DNA of 64,000 bases from Robbsia betulipollinis (GCF_026624755.1 NZ_JAPMXC010000005.1:37895-101894); one strand, 5' to 3'. Positions 29,353 through 39,591 are shown, numbered from the stretch's first letter. Notes: generated by a model from the sequence alone, not told the origin. Numbers and translations: made by a program.

Positions 29353-30195
29353 CTAGAAGCGATCCTTCCAGGCCCGCAATTCGGTGAAAGCGTCCAGACG
29401 GTCCCGCACCGCACGCCCGAGGTGCGCATGCAGCGCGGCGCGGATCGCCGGGGCATCCGTACGCAGGAAGGGATTGACGCGCCGCTCGTCGCCCAGCGTG
29501 GTCGGCAGCGTCGGCGCGTCCTGTTCCCGCAGCGCCTGCGCGCGTGCATGCCAGGCGTGGAGATCGGCATTGTCCGCGTCGCACGCCAGCGCGAAGCGGA
29601 TGTTCGACAGCGTGTACTCGTGCGCGCAATGCACCCGGGTCGCGTCGTCCAGCGCGGCGAGCCGGTCGAGCGAAGCCTGCATCTGCGCCGGCGTGCCCTC
29701 GAACAGGCGTCCGCATCCGGTCGCGAACAGCGTGTCGCCGCAGAATACCCGCGGCGGCGCGCCCTCGGCCGCGGCCTGGTGGAACGCGATATGACCGCGG
29801 GTGTGACCGGGCACGTCGATGACCGTGAAGCGGGCCGCCGGCTGCGCGATCTCGACGGTGTCGCCGTCGCGCAGCCGGTGCGTGACATGGGCGATGTCCT
29901 CGCCGGCCGGGCCGTAAACCGGCACCGTCGCGTGGGCGCCGTGCGCCGCCGCGTGGTGGGCGAGCAGTCCCGCGACACCGCCGACATGGTCCGCGTGGTG
30001 ATGGGTGAGTAGAATAGCGCTCAGCGTCCAGCCGCGCGCCGCGAGCGCCGCGACGACCGGGCGCGCATCGCCCGGATCCACCACGATGACCTCGCGCCCG
30101 GCGCCGATCAGCCAGATATAGTTGTCGGCGAGCGCCGCGACGGGAAGAACTTGCAGCGGCGCGGTATCGCGTAACGCGGTGGAAACGGAAAGCAT
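29353..30195 (-). CDS. gloB: Hydroxyacylglutathione hydrolase (glyoxalase II)
   Basis: Hydrolyses S-lactoylglutathione to lactate and glutathione, the second step of methylglyoxal detoxification. The 280 residues belong to the metallo-beta-lactamase fold, with metal ligands in LTHHHADHVGGVAG, VPGHTRGHIAFH and FCGDTLFATGCGRLFEGT, and the C-terminal substrate domain with CAHEYTLSNIRFAL. It is divergent from the methyltransferase gene and close to rnhA/dnaQ, the arrangement seen throughout beta- and gammaproteobacteria. Confidence 0.95.
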   Translation of the reverse strand: MLSVSTALRDTAPLQVLPVAALADNYIWLIGAGREVIVVDPGDARPVVAALAARGWTLSAILLTHHHADHVGGVAGLLAHHAAAHGAHATVPVYGPAGEDIAHVTHRLRDGDTVEIAQPAARFTVIDVPGHTRGHIAFHQAAAEGAPPRVFCGDTLFATGCGRLFEGTPAQMQASLDRLAALDDATRVHCAHEYTLSNIRFALACDADNADLHAWHARAQALREQDAPTLPTTLGDERRVNPFLRTDAPAIRAALHAHLGRAVRDRLDAFTELRAWKDRF

Positions 30196-30344
30196 GGCAA
30201 GATCCGGTGAAGAAAAACGTACGACATGAACGGACCGCACGGAACAAGACGGGCAAAAGGCACGCATCGGCAACGCCGGCATCACCGCCGGGGCACGTGC
30301 ACGCCGCCCACGCCTGTGAAGCGCATAACACCCACTAGGTAGAC

Positions 30345-31226
30345 ATGTCTGACCGACCGATTATAGACTGGTCCGACTGGACGGATTCGGCTCCCGGGCA
30401 GTACGTGCTCGCGTGGGAGCAGGCGCAACTCGATCGGGTAGTGGGCGACATCTTCGGCTATCGCGCGATCCAGCTGGGCATGCCGCAACTCGACGCCTTG
30501 CGGGAAAACCGGATGCCGGGGCGCATTCTGATGCTCGACCCCGCCAGCTCGGTGAGCCTGCCCTACGTCCTGCCGCAGACCCGGCCGGGCGCGGACCGGT
30601 TGACGCACGCCGCGGCCGCACACGCCCGCACGCCGCCGAAACTGATCCGCCACACCGTCGTGCAGGGTGCGCCGCACGCGCCACCCGGACGCTGCACGAT
30701 GTGGGGCGATTTCGCGGAACTGCCGTTCGAGAACCAGAGCGTGGACCTGCTGGTCATGCCGCATACGCTCGAATTCACGCGCGAGCCGCACGAACTGCTG
30801 CGCGAGGCCGAGCGGGTGCTCGTGCCCGAGGGCCGGCTGGTCATCGTCGGATTCAATTCGCTCAGCCTGTGGGGCGTGAGACAATCGATCGGCCGCCTGA
30901 CCCACCGCCCTTTCGTGCCGCCGGACAGCGATCTGATCGCGTTCACGCGCCTGAAGGACTGGATCAAGCTGCTGGGCTTCGAGCTGAGCCGCGGCCGTTT
31001 CGGCTGTTACCGGCCGCCGCTCGGCAACCCGCAATGGCTCGAACGCTGCGGCTTCATGGAAGCGGCCGGCGACCGCTGGTGGCCGATCTTCGGCGCCGTG
31101 TATCTGGTCACCGCCGTCAAGCGCGTGCGGCGCATGCGCCTGATCGGCCCGGCGTGGAAAAAGAAGACCGTCCCGGTGCCGGCGCTCGCGCCCATAGGCG
31201 CACCGAACACACGCAACAGGAAATGA
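30345..31226 (+). CDS. SAM-dependent methyltransferase (type 11 family)
   Basis: A class I methyltransferase of unknown substrate that is regularly found between gloB and rnhA. The 293 residues show a central region with [20 protein letters not shown] and [20 protein letters not shown], matching motifs of methyltransferase_11 proteins (acidic loop, post-III loop). The classical glycine-rich motif I is not evident, which is usual in this subfamily. It ends in the ATGA overlap with rnhA, which implies coupled translation. Confidence 0.8.
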   Translation: MSDRPIIDWSDWTDSAPGQYVLAWEQAQLDRVVGDIFGYRAIQLGMPQLDALRENRMPGRILMLDPASSVSLPYVLPQTRPGADRLTHAAAAHARTPPKLIRHTVVQGAPHAPPGRCTMWGDFAELPFENQSVDLLVMPHTLEFTREPHELLREAERVLVPEGRLVIVGFNSLSLWGVRQSIGRLTHRPFVPPDSDLIAFTRLKDWIKLLGFELSRGRFGCYRPPLGNPQWLERCGFMEAAGDRWWPIFGAVYLVTAVKRVRRMRLIGPAWKKKTVPVPALAPIGAPNTRNRK

Positions 31227-31678
31227 TGGCAGACAAGGATTGCGTCGAGATCTATGCAGACGGCGCCTGCAAAGGCAACCCCGGCCCGGGAGGCTGGGGC
31301 GCGTTCCTGCGCTTCGGTGAACAGGAGAAGGAAATCTGCGGCGGCGAGGCCGTGACGACGAACAACCGCATGGAACTGATGGCGGTGATCTCGGCACTGG
31401 GTCTGCTGAAACGGCCCTGCAAGGTGGTGCTGTGGACCGACTCGCAATACGTGCAGAAAGGCATCAGCGAATGGATCCACGGCTGGAAGGCGCGCAACTG
31501 GGTCACCGCGGCGAAGGCCCCGGTCAAGAACGCGGACCTGTGGCGCGAACTCGATGTCGTCGCGGCCCGGCACGAGGTGCAATGGCGCTGGGTGAAGGGG
31601 CACGCGGGACATCCCGGCAACGAACGCGCGGACCGGCTCGCGAACCGCGGCGTCGACATGCTGAACACGCTCGGCTAG
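31223..31678 (+). CDS. rnhA: Ribonuclease HI
   Basis: Degrades RNA in RNA-DNA hybrids. The 151 residues have all four catalytic carboxylates: Asp in [20 protein letters not shown], Glu in [12 protein letters not shown], Asp in [12 protein letters not shown] and Asp in [15 protein letters not shown]. It starts within the stop of the methyltransferase gene (ATGA), after the ribosome binding site AGGA. dnaQ follows 105 bases later, as in E. coli. Confidence 0.97.
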   Translation: MMADKDCVEIYADGACKGNPGPGGWGAFLRFGEQEKEICGGEAVTTNNRMELMAVISALGLLKRPCKVVLWTDSQYVQKGISEWIHGWKARNWVTAAKAPVKNADLWRELDVVAARHEVQWRWVKGHAGHPGNERADRLANRGVDMLNTLG

Positions 31679-31783
31679 CGAACGCTCGGGCGGGCGAACC
31701 CGGCGGGCGGGACGACCGCACGCCCGCGGGCGCCCGCCCTGCCGGCACCGCTCCCCCTCGGCTTCCACTTCCTAACCCACATC

Positions 31784-32536
31784 ATGCGCCAACTCGTCCT
31801 CGATACCGAAACCACCGGCCTGAATCCCCGCACCGGCGACCGCATCATCGAAATCGGCGCGGTCGAACTGGTGAACCGGCGCCTGACCGGCAACAACCTG
31901 CATTTCTACATCAACCCGGAACGCGACAGCGACCCGGGCGCGCTGGCCGTGCACGGCCTGACCACCGAATTTCTCTCGGACAAACCCAAGTTCGCGGACA
32001 TCGTCGAGCAACTGCGTGCGTTCGTCCAGGATGCCGAACTGATCATCCACAACGCGCCGTTCGACATCGGCTTTCTCGAAGCGGAGTTCAAGCTGTTGCG
32101 GCTGCCCGGCTTCATCCAGCACTGCAGCGGCGTGATCGATACCCTCGCGCAGGCCAAGGCGATGTTCCCCGGCAAGCGCAATTCGCTCGACGCGCTGTGC
32201 GATCGTTTCGGCATCAGCAACGCGCACCGCACGCTGCATGGCGCGCTGCTCGACTCCGAACTGCTCGCCGAGGTCTATCTGTCGCTCACGCGCGGCCAGG
32301 AAAGCCTGGTGATCGATCACGACAACGCGCACGACCTGCCGGGCAGCGGATCCGCCGGCGCCGCCGCATCGTTCGCGGCGCTCGCGCTGCCGGTGCTGCG
32401 GGCCTCGGAAACGGAGTCGCACGAGCACGAAACCGTCCTCGACGCGCTCGACAAGGCGCGCAAGGGCACATGCGTGTGGCGGGTACCGCCGGCGCCCGAC
32501 GATGTGGATGTGGATGCCGCGATCGGCACGGTATAG
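31784..32536 (+). CDS. dnaQ: DNA polymerase III epsilon subunit (proofreading exonuclease)
   Basis: 3'-5' proofreading subunit of the replicase. The 250 residues include the exonuclease motifs LDTETTGLNP (Exo I), IIHNAPFDIGFLEAE (Exo II) and HGALLDSELLAEVYL (Exo III with its catalytic His). The remaining C-terminal 75 residues contain the flexible Gly/Ala-rich linker and the alpha-binding tail. Same direction as rnhA, and separated by 47 bases from tRNA-Val. Confidence 0.96.
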   Translation: MRQLVLDTETTGLNPRTGDRIIEIGAVELVNRRLTGNNLHFYINPERDSDPGALAVHGLTTEFLSDKPKFADIVEQLRAFVQDAELIIHNAPFDIGFLEAEFKLLRLPGFIQHCSGVIDTLAQAKAMFPGKRNSLDALCDRFGISNAHRTLHGALLDSELLAEVYLSLTRGQESLVIDHDNAHDLPGSGSAGAAASFAALALPVLRASETESHEHETVLDALDKARKGTCVWRVPPAPDDVDVDAAIGTV

Positions 32537-32583
32537 AAAACGCTTTACGGGTCAAAAAACGTCTGCCATAATTGCGCCTCTTC

Positions 32584-32658
32584 GGGTGGTTAGCTCAGTG
32601 GTAGAGCACTGCCTTCACACGGCAGGGGTCACTGGTTCGAAACCAGTACTACCCACCA
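32584..32658 (+). tRNA. tRNA-Val(CAC)
   Basis: The 75 bases fold as a cloverleaf with the acceptor stem GGGTGGT/ACTACCC, D-arm AGCTCAGTGGTAGAGC, anticodon stem CTGCC/GGCAG around TTCACAC (anticodon CAC, codon GUG) and T-arm ACTGG-TTCGAAA-CCAGT. CCA is encoded. Confidence 0.95.
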
Positions 32659-32692
32659 GATTCGCGGAACGCATGCCGCATGCACCGCAGTG

Positions 32693-32728
32693 AAAGGCCC
32701 TCAGGCGCAAGCCGGGGGCCTTTTTCTT
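32693..32728 (+). terminator. Rho-independent terminator after tRNA-Val
   Basis: AAAGGCCCTC and GGGGGCCTTT pair with an inner GGC/GCC stem and a GCAA tetraloop (one bulged A), followed by TTTTTCTTTT. It ends the tRNA-Val transcript 35 bases after its CCA. Confidence 0.88.
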
Positions 32729-32939
32729 TTGCCGATCGCGATGCAGGCGGCCCGGACGATCGGCGGCGCCCCGCCCGGCACGCTGCATGACTTCGCGAAC
32801 TTGTGGGAAAATCCAGGGCTTTCCCACCTGCCTCCGTCATCGTCCGGCGCCCGGGCTTCGCCGCGATTCCGCGCCGCGACGAACCGGCACCTCCTGGATT
32901 CACGAGGCCTTTCCCGAGCGCTTCCGCCAAGAACCATCC

Positions 32940-34976
32940 ATGTCCGAGCCTTCGTCTTCCGCTGCACGCTGCCTGCCCGCCGTCGAACATTCGCAGACGC
33001 ACCGCGCCGCGCCGCCATCGGTCGATGAAGCGGAACGGCAGGTCGCCGCGCGCGCCCGGGAACACGACGGGTTCTGGCAGGCGAGCCCCGACATGCTCGG
33101 CGTGACCGACGGCCACGGCGTCTGGACCCGCGTCAATCCCGCATGGGAACGCACGCTGGGCTGGCCGCCCGAGCAGATTCTCGGCCGCACGGCCGATTGG
33201 CTCGAGCACCCCGATACCGCCGAACCGATGGCGCGGCGGTTGCAAGGGCAATCGCCGAGCCAGGATACGCCGGCGTTCGAACACCGCCTGCGTGCGCGCG
33301 ACGGTACCTTCCACCTGTTCAGCTGGACGGTGGTGGCGCTGGACGGCAGTTGGTTCTGCATCGCGCGGGACATCACCGAGGAGCGCGCGCGTGAAACCGC
33401 CTTGCGCGATTCGATGGACTTCACGCGGCTCGCCCTCGCGGCGGTCAGCGGCGTCGGCGCCTGGACCTACGACGTCGCCAGCGATCGCTTTTTCTGCGAT
33501 GCCGCAATCGCCGAGGTGTATGGCGTGGATACGGCGGAGGCGCAAGCCGGCATCCAGCGCGCGCGCTTTCTCGCCAACGTGCACCCCGACGACCTGGCGG
33601 CGCTGCGCACGACGATGGCCGGCGGCCTGGTGCGCAGCGGCGACCTGGAACTCGAATACCGGGTGTGCCATCCCGACGGGTCGACCCGCTGGGTGCTCTC
33701 GCGCGGCCATACCTATTTCGATGCCGCAGGCCGGCCGATGCGCCGCACGGGCGTGGGCATCGACATGACGACGCAGCGGCTGCTCGAGGAGCAACTGCGG
33801 CAAAGCCAGAAGATGGAGGCCGTGGGCCAGCTCACCGGCGGTCTGGCACACGATTTCAACAACCTGTTGCAGGGCGTGATGGGGCCGCTCGAACTGGTTC
33901 GCCGCCTGATCGCATTGCATCGCACGCAGGATCTCGAACGCTACATCGGCATGGCCATGTCCTCGGCGCAGAAGGCCGCCGCGCTGACGCATCGCTTGCT
34001 GGCTTTTTCGCGCCGGCAGCCACTCGATCCGAAACACGTGGACGCCAACGCGCTGGTCCTGTCGCTGGGCGACCTGCTGCGCCGCACCACCGGCGAACAG
34101 GTCCCCGTCGAACTGGTGCTCGACGCCGCCCCCTGTCACACGCGCTGCGACGCGAACCAGCTCGAAAGCGCGCTGCTCAATCTGTCGCTCAATGCCCGTG
34201 ACGCCATGCCGGAAGGCGGAACGCTCACGATCCAGACCGCGCACGAGGAAATCGACCGCAAATACGCCGCGACGCAGCGCGGCGTGAAGCCGGGCCGCTA
34301 TATCAGCATCGCGGTGACCGACACCGGCGAGGGCATGCCGCCCGATGTCGCCCGGCAGGCGTTCGAGCCGTTCTTCACGACCAAGCCGCTCGGCCAGGGC
34401 ACCGGCCTGGGATTGTCGATGGTCTATGGTTTCGCGGGTCAGTCCGGTGGTTTCGCGACCCTCTACAGTCACGTCGGGCTGGGCACGACGATTCGCATCT
34501 ATCTGCCCGAAACCGAGGGCGAGGCGACGACCGTCGACGCGCAGAGCGAGCACGCCGATCTCCAGACCGGCGCGGGCGAAACGATTCTCGTGGTCGAGGA
34601 CGACGAGAACGTGCGGCAATTGTTGATCGACCTGTTCGCCGAATGCGGCTATGTCATCCTGCACGCCACCGACGGGCCGTCGGGGCTCGCCATCATCGAA
34701 TCGGATGCGCGGATCGACCTGCTCGTGAGCGATGTCGGGCTGCCGGGCCTGAACGGCCGGCAAATGGCCGACGCGGCACGCCTGAGACGGCCCGGTCTGC
34801 GCATCCTGTTCACGACGGGTTACGCCGAACTGGCCGCCGTCAACGACGGCTTCCTGGCACCGGGCATGCAGATGATCACCAAGCCCTTCAGCGTCGAGAA
34901 AATCGTCCAGCGCGTACAGCAGATGCTCGGCACGCCGGCGCTGCGTGGAATGTCGGGCGGCAACGCCGAAGAATGA
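32940..34976 (+). CDS. Hybrid sensor histidine kinase with PAS domains and a receiver domain
   Basis: About 678 residues without membrane segments, so cytoplasmic. Order: PAS 1 (about 45-160; [17 protein letters not shown]), PAS 2 with PAC (about 160-285; [30 protein letters not shown]), a HisKA motif with the phospho-His in [16 protein letters not shown], the ATPase domain ([28 protein letters not shown]) and a C-terminal receiver ([18 protein letters not shown], Asp in [13 protein letters not shown], Lys in ITKPFS). LAHDFNNLL is the HWE/blue-light-type kinase core common in such hybrids. The partner regulator is not adjacent. A start at 32940 is preferred; an in-frame ATG at 32787 lies close to the tRNA-Val terminator. 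Confidence 0.9.
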   Translation: MSEPSSSAARCLPAVEHSQTHRAAPPSVDEAERQVAARAREHDGFWQASPDMLGVTDGHGVWTRVNPAWERTLGWPPEQILGRTADWLEHPDTAEPMARRLQGQSPSQDTPAFEHRLRARDGTFHLFSWTVVALDGSWFCIARDITEERARETALRDSMDFTRLALAAVSGVGAWTYDVASDRFFCDAAIAEVYGVDTAEAQAGIQRARFLANVHPDDLAALRTTMAGGLVRSGDLELEYRVCHPDGSTRWVLSRGHTYFDAAGRPMRRTGVGIDMTTQRLLEEQLRQSQKMEAVGQLTGGLAHDFNNLLQGVMGPLELVRRLIALHRTQDLERYIGMAMSSAQKAAALTHRLLAFSRRQPLDPKHVDANALVLSLGDLLRRTTGEQVPVELVLDAAPCHTRCDANQLESALLNLSLNARDAMPEGGTLTIQTAHEEIDRKYAATQRGVKPGRYISIAVTDTGEGMPPDVARQAFEPFFTTKPLGQGTGLGLSMVYGFAGQSGGFATLYSHVGLGTTIRIYLPETEGEATTVDAQSEHADLQTGAGETILVVEDDENVRQLLIDLFAECGYVILHATDGPSGLAIIESDARIDLLVSDVGLPGLNGRQMADAARLRRPGLRILFTTGYAELAAVNDGFLAPGMQMITKPFSVEKIVQRVQQMLGTPALRGMSGGNAEE

Positions 34977-35211
34977 CGCCTGTGAAGGGGTTGCGGATGC
35001 CTTCCCCTCAACAATTCGTGCAACACTTGCTTACAAAGCGGTACGATGATTTCCGCGCGAAGCGACGATACTTCGCTATTATTTATTACAAATAGCTGAC
35101 AGTTTGCACGACCGGACACGCCTTGCCCGGTGGCGCGAGGCGCCAGTGCATCCGTATGCCCCTGCGGCGGACCGTCTCTCCGCCGCGCCTCGACATCCAT
35201 CAGGAGCGCCT

Positions 35212-35928
35212 ATGAGCGATGCCACATCCCGTCCCACCCTCGCGACCGCGGTCGCGTCCCCCGGGCCCGAAAGCGGAACGGAGTCGATGACGCGCCTGCT
35301 GGAAGGCATCGGACGTTTCCAGCAGGAGGCCTATGCCGAACTGCGCGGACAGTTCGAGTCCCTGTCCGCCGGACAGGCGCCGCACACGCTCTTCATCACC
35401 TGCGCGGACAGTCGCGTCGCGCCGGAACTGATCACGCAGGCGGACCCCGGCGAGATCTTCGTGTGCCGCAACATCGGCAATATCGTGCCGGCCTATGGTG
35501 AAATGCTCGGTGGCGTATCGGCCGTCATCGAATACGCGGTCTGCGGCCTGAAGGTCAAGAACATCGTCATCTGCGGTCACACGGACTGCGGCGCGATGAA
35601 GGCGCTGAGTGCCGGCCCGCAACTGCTGGACGAATCGATGCCGACCGTGCGCGCCTGGCTGCGCAATGCCGAATCCGCCCGTTCGGTGGTCATGGCGACG
35701 CGTACCGAGGATCCGCCCGCCGCGGAGCTGACCCACGCGCTGGCTTACCAGAACGTCATCACGCAATTGATGCATCTGCGCACGCATCCCTCGGTCGCCG
35801 CCGGGCTGGCGAACGGCACGCTCGGGGTCTACGGCTGGGTCTTCGACATCGCCGAAGTCCGGGTGTCCGTCCTCGATCCGAGCGGCGCCTGGATCAGCAA
35901 TCTGCGTCACGAACCGCCCGCGCGCTGA
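35212..35928 (+). CDS. Beta-class carbonic anhydrase
   Basis: Interconverts CO2 and bicarbonate. The 238 residues carry the zinc ligands and the Asp-Arg dyad of the beta class: Cys in FITCADSRVAPELI and His/Cys in VICGHTDCGAMKALS, with FVCRNIGNIVP between them. A 25-residue Ser/Thr-rich N-terminus precedes the domain. The ribosome binding site AGGAG before ATG 35212 decides the start. The bestrophin-like gene follows after 11 bases, so both are probably cotranscribed; a bicarbonate-related pair is a reasonable inference. Confidence 0.93.
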   Translation: MSDATSRPTLATAVASPGPESGTESMTRLLEGIGRFQQEAYAELRGQFESLSAGQAPHTLFITCADSRVAPELITQADPGEIFVCRNIGNIVPAYGEMLGGVSAVIEYAVCGLKVKNIVICGHTDCGAMKALSAGPQLLDESMPTVRAWLRNAESARSVVMATRTEDPPAAELTHALAYQNVITQLMHLRTHPSVAAGLANGTLGVYGWVFDIAEVRVSVLDPSGAWISNLRHEPPAR

Positions 35929-35939
35929 GCGTTACGGCG

Positions 35940-36842
35940 ATGATGGTACAACACGGCTCCCGGTTCAATTCGCTGGTCCGCTATCTCGGCTGGCCGCTGC
36001 TGGCCCTGCTCTTCTGGGATGTCGCGGTCACCGCCTCGTATGTCATGCTGCACCGGGGCGGCAGCCTGGAATTGCCGTCCCTGCCCGTGTCGCTGTTCGG
36101 CTCGGTGCTGGTGCTGTTCCTGGGCGTACGCACCAACGCCGCCTATGCACGGTGGTGGGAGGCGCGCACGCTGTGGGGCGCGATCGTCAACGCATCGCGC
36201 AGTTTCGCGCGCGAGACGCTGTACCTGGTGAGCGACGCCGCCCCGGCGCAGGCCGTGCAGCGGAGCATGGTGCGCCGTCAGGTGGCTTACGCGCAGGCAC
36301 TGCGTCTGCACCTGTTGCGCCAGGATGTCACGCCCGCGCTGCGCGTCCTGTCCGCCGGAGAAACCGGCGACGCCCGGTACGACGCCTTCTCGAACGTGCC
36401 GAACGCCCTGTTGAACCGGCACGCGGCCGACATGGCCCACTGTCACGCGGCGGGCTGGCTCGACCGTTACGACCGGATCCGACTGGAAACCACGCTGGTC
36501 GATCTGTCCAACGCGCAGGGCGGCCTGGAACGCATCAAGAACACGCCATTGCCGAAACAATACGGCCAGTACCTGCGCTTCTTCGTCACCGCCTTCTGCA
36601 TCCTGCTGCCGATCGGCCTGGTGGACAGTCTGCTGTACTACACGCCGCTGGCGTCCACCGCCGTCGGTTTCATCCTGATGACGATCGACAAGATGGGAAC
36701 GGATCTTCAGGATCCCTTCACCAACAGCGTCCATGACGTGCCGATGGATTCCATCTGCCGCACGATTCAGATCGACCTGATGGAATCCATCGGCGAAACC
36801 GCACCCACGCCCGCGCATTCGGTCGACGGCGTGCTCTGGTAA
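35940..36842 (+). CDS. Bestrophin-like (UPF0187 family) membrane channel
   Basis: Prokaryotic bestrophins form pentameric ion channels in the inner membrane. The 300 residues have hydrophobic segments near 17-40 (LGWPLLALLFWDVAVTASYV), 50-70, 205-225 and 230-250, with the conserved block VRTNAAYARWWEARTLWGAI after the second one. The C-terminus includes the DPFTNSVHDVPMDSICR sequence typical of the family. It starts 11 bases after the carbonic anhydrase gene, so the channel may move bicarbonate or another anion; this is inference from position. Confidence 0.85.
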   Translation: MMVQHGSRFNSLVRYLGWPLLALLFWDVAVTASYVMLHRGGSLELPSLPVSLFGSVLVLFLGVRTNAAYARWWEARTLWGAIVNASRSFARETLYLVSDAAPAQAVQRSMVRRQVAYAQALRLHLLRQDVTPALRVLSAGETGDARYDAFSNVPNALLNRHAADMAHCHAAGWLDRYDRIRLETTLVDLSNAQGGLERIKNTPLPKQYGQYLRFFVTAFCILLPIGLVDSLLYYTPLASTAVGFILMTIDKMGTDLQDPFTNSVHDVPMDSICRTIQIDLMESIGETAPTPAHSVDGVLW

Positions 36843-37050
36843 GCCACCGCACGCACGGCTTCCGGCTTCCGGCTTCCGGTACGCCCGGGCACCGAGGCAA
36901 CGCCGAACCGGGAACGGAAAATGCTTTCGGAGATGCCATCCCGCTCAATCGCGGCCCTGCCTTCGCAGGTGCGATGGACGGGGAAAACACACTGGCTCAG
37001 CCGGTCATTTTTCAACCGTTTCCGCCTTCGTTAGAAAAGAGATAAAAACC

Positions 37051-38196
37051 ATGCGTTTGCCTTCAGACCTCAACGATCGTTCCAATGGCGTCTTCCGGCT
37101 CCGGCTGGCCAGTAGCGCCGTCATTCTGGCTACCGCCACCTTGCTGCTGGGCGCCTGCAGCACGCCTTCGGACAAGCCCTCTCCCCTGGCCAACGCCGTC
37201 GCGAAGACCACCGCCGACGTGCGCGCCGACGACGACATGCTGAGTGTGCTCAATGCGCTGGCCAGCCTGCATCCGGATGCCATCGAGAAAGTGGACGTGG
37301 CCACCGCCCGCATGCAGCCCGGCGTGGCCGACGGCGTCAAGATCGTGCTGAAGAACGAAGGACGCTCGACCTCGCCGACCGCGCTGGTACCGGGCATCAC
37401 CACCCAGGACATCACGATTCCGGGACCCGCAGGCGCATTGGGTGCCACGGTGTACAAGCCGATGGGCCCGGGCCCGTTCCCGGTGATCACCTACTTCCAT
37501 GGCGGGGGCTGGGTGATCGCCGACCGCAAGGTCTACGATGCGGGCGCGCGCGGCCTGGCGAAAGCGTCGAACGCGATCGTGGTATCGGTGGATTACCGCC
37601 GTGCGCCGGAAGCGAAATTCCCGGCTGCCTGGGATGACGCCTTCGCGTCGTACCGCTGGGTGGCCAGCCATGCCGCCAGCCTCGGGGGCGACCCGAGAAA
37701 GTTGGCGCTGGCCGGCGAGAGCGCGGGCGGAAACCTGGCTGTCGCCACGGCGATCGCCGCGCGCGATGCGCATGCACCGATGCCGCTCGCGGTGCTGGCG
37801 GTCTATCCGGTCGCCCAGTCGGGTAGCCTGAACACGGCGTCGTACCTCGAAAACGAAGTCACGAAGCCGCTCGACAAGCCGATGATCGAGTGGTTCCTCG
37901 ACAAGCTGCTGGCCTCGCCGGACCAGAAGAAGGATACGCGTCTCGATCTGGTGCACGCGAATCTGGCCGGCCTGCCGCCCGTCACGATCATCAACGCGAA
38001 CATCGATCCGCTGCGCGACGATGGCGAAATGCTGCAAAAGGCAATCGAAGCGGCGAATGGTCCGGTCGAACGTCGCCTGTACAAGGGCGTGACGCACGAG
38101 TTCTTCGGTACCGCGGCCGTGGTGCAGAAGGCACGCGATGCGCAGGCCTATGCCGGGCAGCGGATGAAGCAGGCCTTCGGCACGGGCGGCATGTAA
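37051..38196 (+). CDS. Alpha/beta hydrolase (HSL-type esterase), probable lipoprotein
   Basis: About 381 residues. Residues 20-36 (ASSAVILATATLLLGAC) form a lipoprotein signal with lipobox LLGAC, which suggests an esterase anchored in the outer membrane or facing the periplasm. The hydrolase domain shows the oxyanion motif YFHGGGWVIADRK, nucleophile Ser in ALAGESAGGNLAVA, the Asp in NANIDPLRDDGE and the His in GVTHEFFGTA, the pattern of hormone-sensitive-lipase-like esterases. The substrate cannot be told. A weak purine-rich site precedes ATG 37051. Confidence 0.85.
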   Translation: MRLPSDLNDRSNGVFRLRLASSAVILATATLLLGACSTPSDKPSPLANAVAKTTADVRADDDMLSVLNALASLHPDAIEKVDVATARMQPGVADGVKIVLKNEGRSTSPTALVPGITTQDITIPGPAGALGATVYKPMGPGPFPVITYFHGGGWVIADRKVYDAGARGLAKASNAIVVSVDYRRAPEAKFPAAWDDAFASYRWVASHAASLGGDPRKLALAGESAGGNLAVATAIAARDAHAPMPLAVLAVYPVAQSGSLNTASYLENEVTKPLDKPMIEWFLDKLLASPDQKKDTRLDLVHANLAGLPPVTIINANIDPLRDDGEMLQKAIEAANGPVERRLYKGVTHEFFGTAAVVQKARDAQAYAGQRMKQAFGTGGM

Positions 38197-38236
38197 AGAA
38201 GGCAGGACCGCGGCGGTCAGGCTCCCGGCCGCGCGA

Positions 38237-38258
38237 GGCGGCGGCATGGGCCGCCGCC
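38237..38258. terminator. Hairpin between two convergent genes
   Basis: GGCGGCGGC and GCCGCCGCC form a perfect 9-bp stem with the loop ATGG in the spacer between the esterase and the regulator gene. There is no T-run; it may stop transcription from both sides. Confidence 0.4.
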
Positions 38259-38283
38259 ACGGTTCAGCTGTTGGCCTCAGCCG

Positions 38284-39456
38284 TTAACTGTTGGCGTTAG
38301 CCGTCAGCCGCGAATGGTCCCCCGCGAGCGCCGACAGCGCGGAGCGCAGCCTCCGCCCCTGGATCCGCAATCGAATCTCCGACGACGCCACGTTCGCCAG
38401 CGCCACCAGCGCGCGCTCCTCCTGGGCATCGAGCGTCCGAGGTTCCGGGTGCAGCACGCACAATGCGCCCAAGGCGTACCCCTGATCGTCGACCACCGGT
38501 GCCCCCGCGTAAAACCGGACCCGCCCCGCGCCGCGCACCATCGGATGATTGACGAACCGTGCGTCCAGCGTCGCATCCTCCACCAGAAACACGCCCTTCT
38601 GCATGATGGTGTGATTGCAGAACGCCACATCGCGCGATGTTTCCATCTCTTCCACGCCCACGCGTGACTTGAACCATTGCCGGTCCGATGCCAGCAGGGA
38701 CAACACCGCCATCGGCATCTTGAGCAGGTGGCCCGCCAGCCAGGTCACGTGATCGAACGATGCTTCCGGCAGGGTATCCAGCAAGCCGCTGCGATCGACC
38801 GCCGCCGCCCGCGACGCTTCGTTGGCCATCAAGGGATAGCGTATCGTGGCGTCCGGCGCCGGGGCGGATGTCGCCGGCGCGCGGGCGCCGGGCAATGCGC
38901 CCCGCACCCAGGCAGCGAGTCCCCCGGCCACATCCGCGGGGGCAAGCGCGCTCAGACGCCCATGCCCACCGCAGCGGGCGACGAGTTCATCGGTCGACAG
39001 CGAGGAGATCGCGAGCATTTTCAGATGGCCCAGCACGGGATCGTCCAGTACCCGCTGCAACAGCACCAAACGCTCGGGTTGGTGCATGTCGACCTCGATG
39101 ATGAACAAAGCCGGAGAGGAAGCGCCGACCGCCAGCAGGGCCGCGAACGCGTCTTCGAAGAGGGTCAGCAGGAATTCCCCGGCTGGAGCGAGCGCGTCCT
39201 GGACGAGACGCCCACCCGCAGGCGCGGCCAGGACGATGACCTCGGCCGAGACGAAGGCGTCGTCGAGCACGTCCTTGCGCTCCTTCGCCAGCATCGCCTG
39301 TACGGCGCTGCGCCGGATGCGGCGATGCCCTCCAGGGGTCTTCCAGGAACCAAGCGCGCCGGTTTCGATCCAGTTTTGCGCGGTGCGAACGGACACGCCC
39401 AGCAGCTCGGCTGCCCGGCGTGTGGTCAGGATCGGATCGTCTGTAGAAGGAGGCAA
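38284..39456 (-). CDS. DNA-binding regulator with helix-turn-helix, receiver-like and GAF regions
   Basis: About 390 residues in three parts. Residues 10-55 form a MerR/excisionase-type DNA-binding helix-turn-helix (TTRRAAELLGVSVRTAQNWI, then GSWKTPGGHRRIRRSAV). Residues 70-195 look like a response-regulator receiver fold in which the phospho-Asp motif is not recognisable. Residues 215-380 are a GAF domain (MAVLSLLASDRQWFKSRVGV; CNHTIMQKGVFLVEDAT; GYALGALCVLHPEPR). Such fusions sense small molecules or redox state and act on DNA. Neither ligand nor target genes are evident; the gene converges on the esterase gene and is divergent from alkB. Confidence 0.8.
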   Translation of the reverse strand: MPPSTDDPILTTRRAAELLGVSVRTAQNWIETGALGSWKTPGGHRRIRRSAVQAMLAKERKDVLDDAFVSAEVIVLAAPAGGRLVQDALAPAGEFLLTLFEDAFAALLAVGASSPALFIIEVDMHQPERLVLLQRVLDDPVLGHLKMLAISSLSTDELVARCGGHGRLSALAPADVAGGLAAWVRGALPGARAPATSAPAPDATIRYPLMANEASRAAAVDRSGLLDTLPEASFDHVTWLAGHLLKMPMAVLSLLASDRQWFKSRVGVEEMETSRDVAFCNHTIMQKGVFLVEDATLDARFVNHPMVRGAGRVRFYAGAPVVDDQGYALGALCVLHPEPRTLDAQEERALVALANVASSEIRLRIQGRRLRSALSALAGDHSRLTANANS

Positions 39457-39591
39457 GAGAACCTACACAGTAGGGATAAAGAAAAAATGATACATCCAAA
39501 CTTACAACCGACAAAGTATTGAAAGATTTGCCTACACGCACGCGGGCTACATATCGGCACCTGCCATGCGGCGCAACGGTAAGATATCGGC

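Noticed and set aside
36858-36880. Three copies of a 7-bp CTTCCGG-like repeat after the bestrophin-like gene
   Set aside because: Too short to be meaningful; no link with a promoter or terminator seen.
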